From positions 1 through 51,333 of the forward strand of contig JANWLO010000060.1 of NCBI GenBank assembly GCA_025450815.1: 51,333 bases of DNA, written 5' to 3'. Below the pieces are notes generated by a model. The model saw only the letters and a list, made by a program, of their open reading frames with translations, ran no database searches and was not told the DNA's origin. Made by a program: the position numbers and the translations under genes. Positions 50,011 to 51,333 of the stretch are shown here, one piece after another. Numbering within the stretch: the stretch's first letter is position 1; the number at the start of each line of letters is the position of its first letter. The stretch comes from Gemmatimonadaceae bacterium (GTDB lineage Bacteria; Gemmatimonadota; Gemmatimonadetes; Gemmatimonadales; Gemmatimonadaceae).

Positions 50011-50397
50011 ATGCCCACCCCCGCCTCCGTCCGCCACCTTCGCTGGACCGACCTCCCCAAGGAGCCCGTCACCGACCAGCTCTCGCGCCGCCTCGTCACC
50101 GGCGATCGCATGATGCTCGCCCAGGTCTACCTCAACAAAGGCTGCATCGTCCCTCGTCATTCGCACGAGAACGAGCAGATCACGTGGATCATGGAGGGCG
50201 CGCTCAAGTTCTGGATCGGCGCTGATGGCAGGGAGGAAGTGATCGTCCGCGCGGGCGAGGTGCTGCACATCCCGTCGCATGTGCCGCACCAGGCCGAGGC
50301 GCTCGAGGACACACTCGACATCGACATCTTCAGTCCCATTCGCCAGGACTGGCTCGATCACACCGATGGCTACTTCCACGCGAACGTGAAGAAGTAG
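50011..50397 (+). CDS. Cupin-domain protein
   Basis: MPTPASVRHLRWTDLPKEPVTDQLSRRLVTGDRMMLAQVYLNKGCIVPRHSHENEQITWIMEGALKFWIG...GEVLHIPSHVPHQAEAL. Confidence 0.88.
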   Translation: MPTPASVRHLRWTDLPKEPVTDQLSRRLVTGDRMMLAQVYLNKGCIVPRHSHENEQITWIMEGALKFWIGADGREEVIVRAGEVLHIPSHVPHQAEALEDTLDIDIFSPIRQDWLDHTDGYFHANVKK

Positions 50398-50399
50398 CG

Positions 50400-51191
50400 A
50401 TGGACTTCGGCATTCGCGGGAAGGTCGCGCTCGTCGCGGCGTCCAGTCGCGGACTCGGGCGCGCGTGCGCCGAGGCGCTCGCGGCCGAGGGCGCGGATCT
50501 CGTCCTCTGCGCGCGCGGCGAGCAAGCGCTGCGCGCCACGGCCGCGGACATTCGTCTCGCCAGCGGCGTCCGCGTCGTAGACATCGTCGCCGACGTCGCC
50601 ACGCAGGCGGGCATCGCCGCCGTGCTCTCCGCTGCGAAGCGCGAGTTCGGACGCGTCGATATCCTCGTCACCAACGGTGGCGGACCGCCCGCGGGCCCGT
50701 TCGAGTCACACACGCCCGAGGCGTGGGACGCTGCCGTGCGCACCAACCTCACGAGCGTGGTGGAGCTCGTGCGCGGCGTGCTGCCCGGCATGCGCGAGCG
50801 GAAGTGGGGGCGTATCGTCAACGTCACGTCGATCGCCGTCAAGCAGCCCATCGACAATCTGATCCTGTCGAACAGCGTGCGCGCCGCCGTCACCGGCTTC
50901 GCACGCACGCTCGCGAACGAGGTTGCGCCACACGGCATCACCGTGAACAACGTGATGCCCGGCTACACTCGCACGTCCCGCGTGGAGGAGCTCGCAGCGC
51001 GCACCGCGACACTCAAGGGCACCACGCGCGACGCTGCCTTCGCCGCATGGGAGCGCGAAATTCCAATGGGCCGGCTCGGCGATCCCGCCGAGTTCGGCGC
51101 GATGGTCGCCTTCCTCTGCTCCACACACGCGAGCTACACCACCGGCGCCTCCATCGCGGTGGATGGCGGCTGGATCCGCTCTCTGCTCTGA
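50400..51191 (+). CDS. Short-chain dehydrogenase/reductase (SDR)
   Basis: GKVALVAASSRGLGRACAEALAAEGADLVLCAR; VTNGGGPPAGPF; NVTSIAVKQPIDNLILSNSVRAAVTGFARTLANEVAPHGITVNNVMPGYT; YTTGASIAVDGGW. Confidence 0.93.
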   Translation: MDFGIRGKVALVAASSRGLGRACAEALAAEGADLVLCARGEQALRATAADIRLASGVRVVDIVADVATQAGIAAVLSAAKREFGRVDILVTNGGGPPAGPFESHTPEAWDAAVRTNLTSVVELVRGVLPGMRERKWGRIVNVTSIAVKQPIDNLILSNSVRAAVTGFARTLANEVAPHGITVNNVMPGYTRTSRVEELAARTATLKGTTRDAAFAAWEREIPMGRLGDPAEFGAMVAFLCSTHASYTTGASIAVDGGWIRSLL

Positions 51192-51199
51192 CCCGGCCA

Positions 51200-51333
51200 T
51201 GACACACACTCTGCAATCCGCCGCTCACGCAACGCACGACGATGTCCCTCCGCTCGCGGCGCGGGTCGATCTCCTCTCCGGCGAGGGAGCGCTCGACGTC
51301 TTCCGCCGCGCCACGGAGCTCGAGCGCGCCGGC
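51200..51333 (+). CDS. Probable class I/II PLP-dependent aminotransferase N-terminus; truncated at window edge
   Basis: MTHTLQSAAHATHDDVPPLAARVDLLSGEGALDVFRRATELERAG, resembling N-termini of class I aminotransferases; only ~45 aa visible. Confidence 0.45.

Overview
High-GC bacterial chromosomal window. Its gene style (paired SusC/RagA and SusD/RagB outer-membrane proteins, many secreted S9/M14/M20 peptidases) suggests Gemmatimonadota or a relative; this assignment is inference. The most interesting region is ~0.6-18.8 kb, which looks like a two-operon D-amino-acid / N-acyl-amino-acid salvage locus. Operon 1 (minus, 9043->588) encodes a GNAT acyltransferase, an APC permease, a D-aminoacylase-like amidohydrolase, SusC and SusD. 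Operon 2 (minus, 17819->12359) encodes a paralogous GNAT, an NSAR/OSBS-like enolase-superfamily racemase, an M20 amidohydrolase and an S9 peptidase. Between them lie a GntR/FCD regulator and a serine-hydrolase-like/VanX-like D-Ala-D-Ala dipeptidase fusion whose first domain has lost the SxxK motif. The same 10-mer GGTATACCAC, part of a palindrome, lies upstream of both paralogous GNAT genes and is a plausible GntR operator. Other content: ClC channel/rsgA/proline dehydrogenase, M14 and S9 peptidases, a second SusCD pair next to a two-component system, fadJ/fadI-like genes, a hicAB toxin-antitoxin module, glpD, greA, a deoxyhypusine-synthase-like gene, a LOG-family gene, queG, an aldo/keto reductase and an SDR. 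A ~160-170 bp dispersed non-coding repeat occurs twice in opposite orientation (18837-19006 and 48634-48790). No rRNA, tRNA, CRISPR array, phage or transposase gene was recognised by eye.
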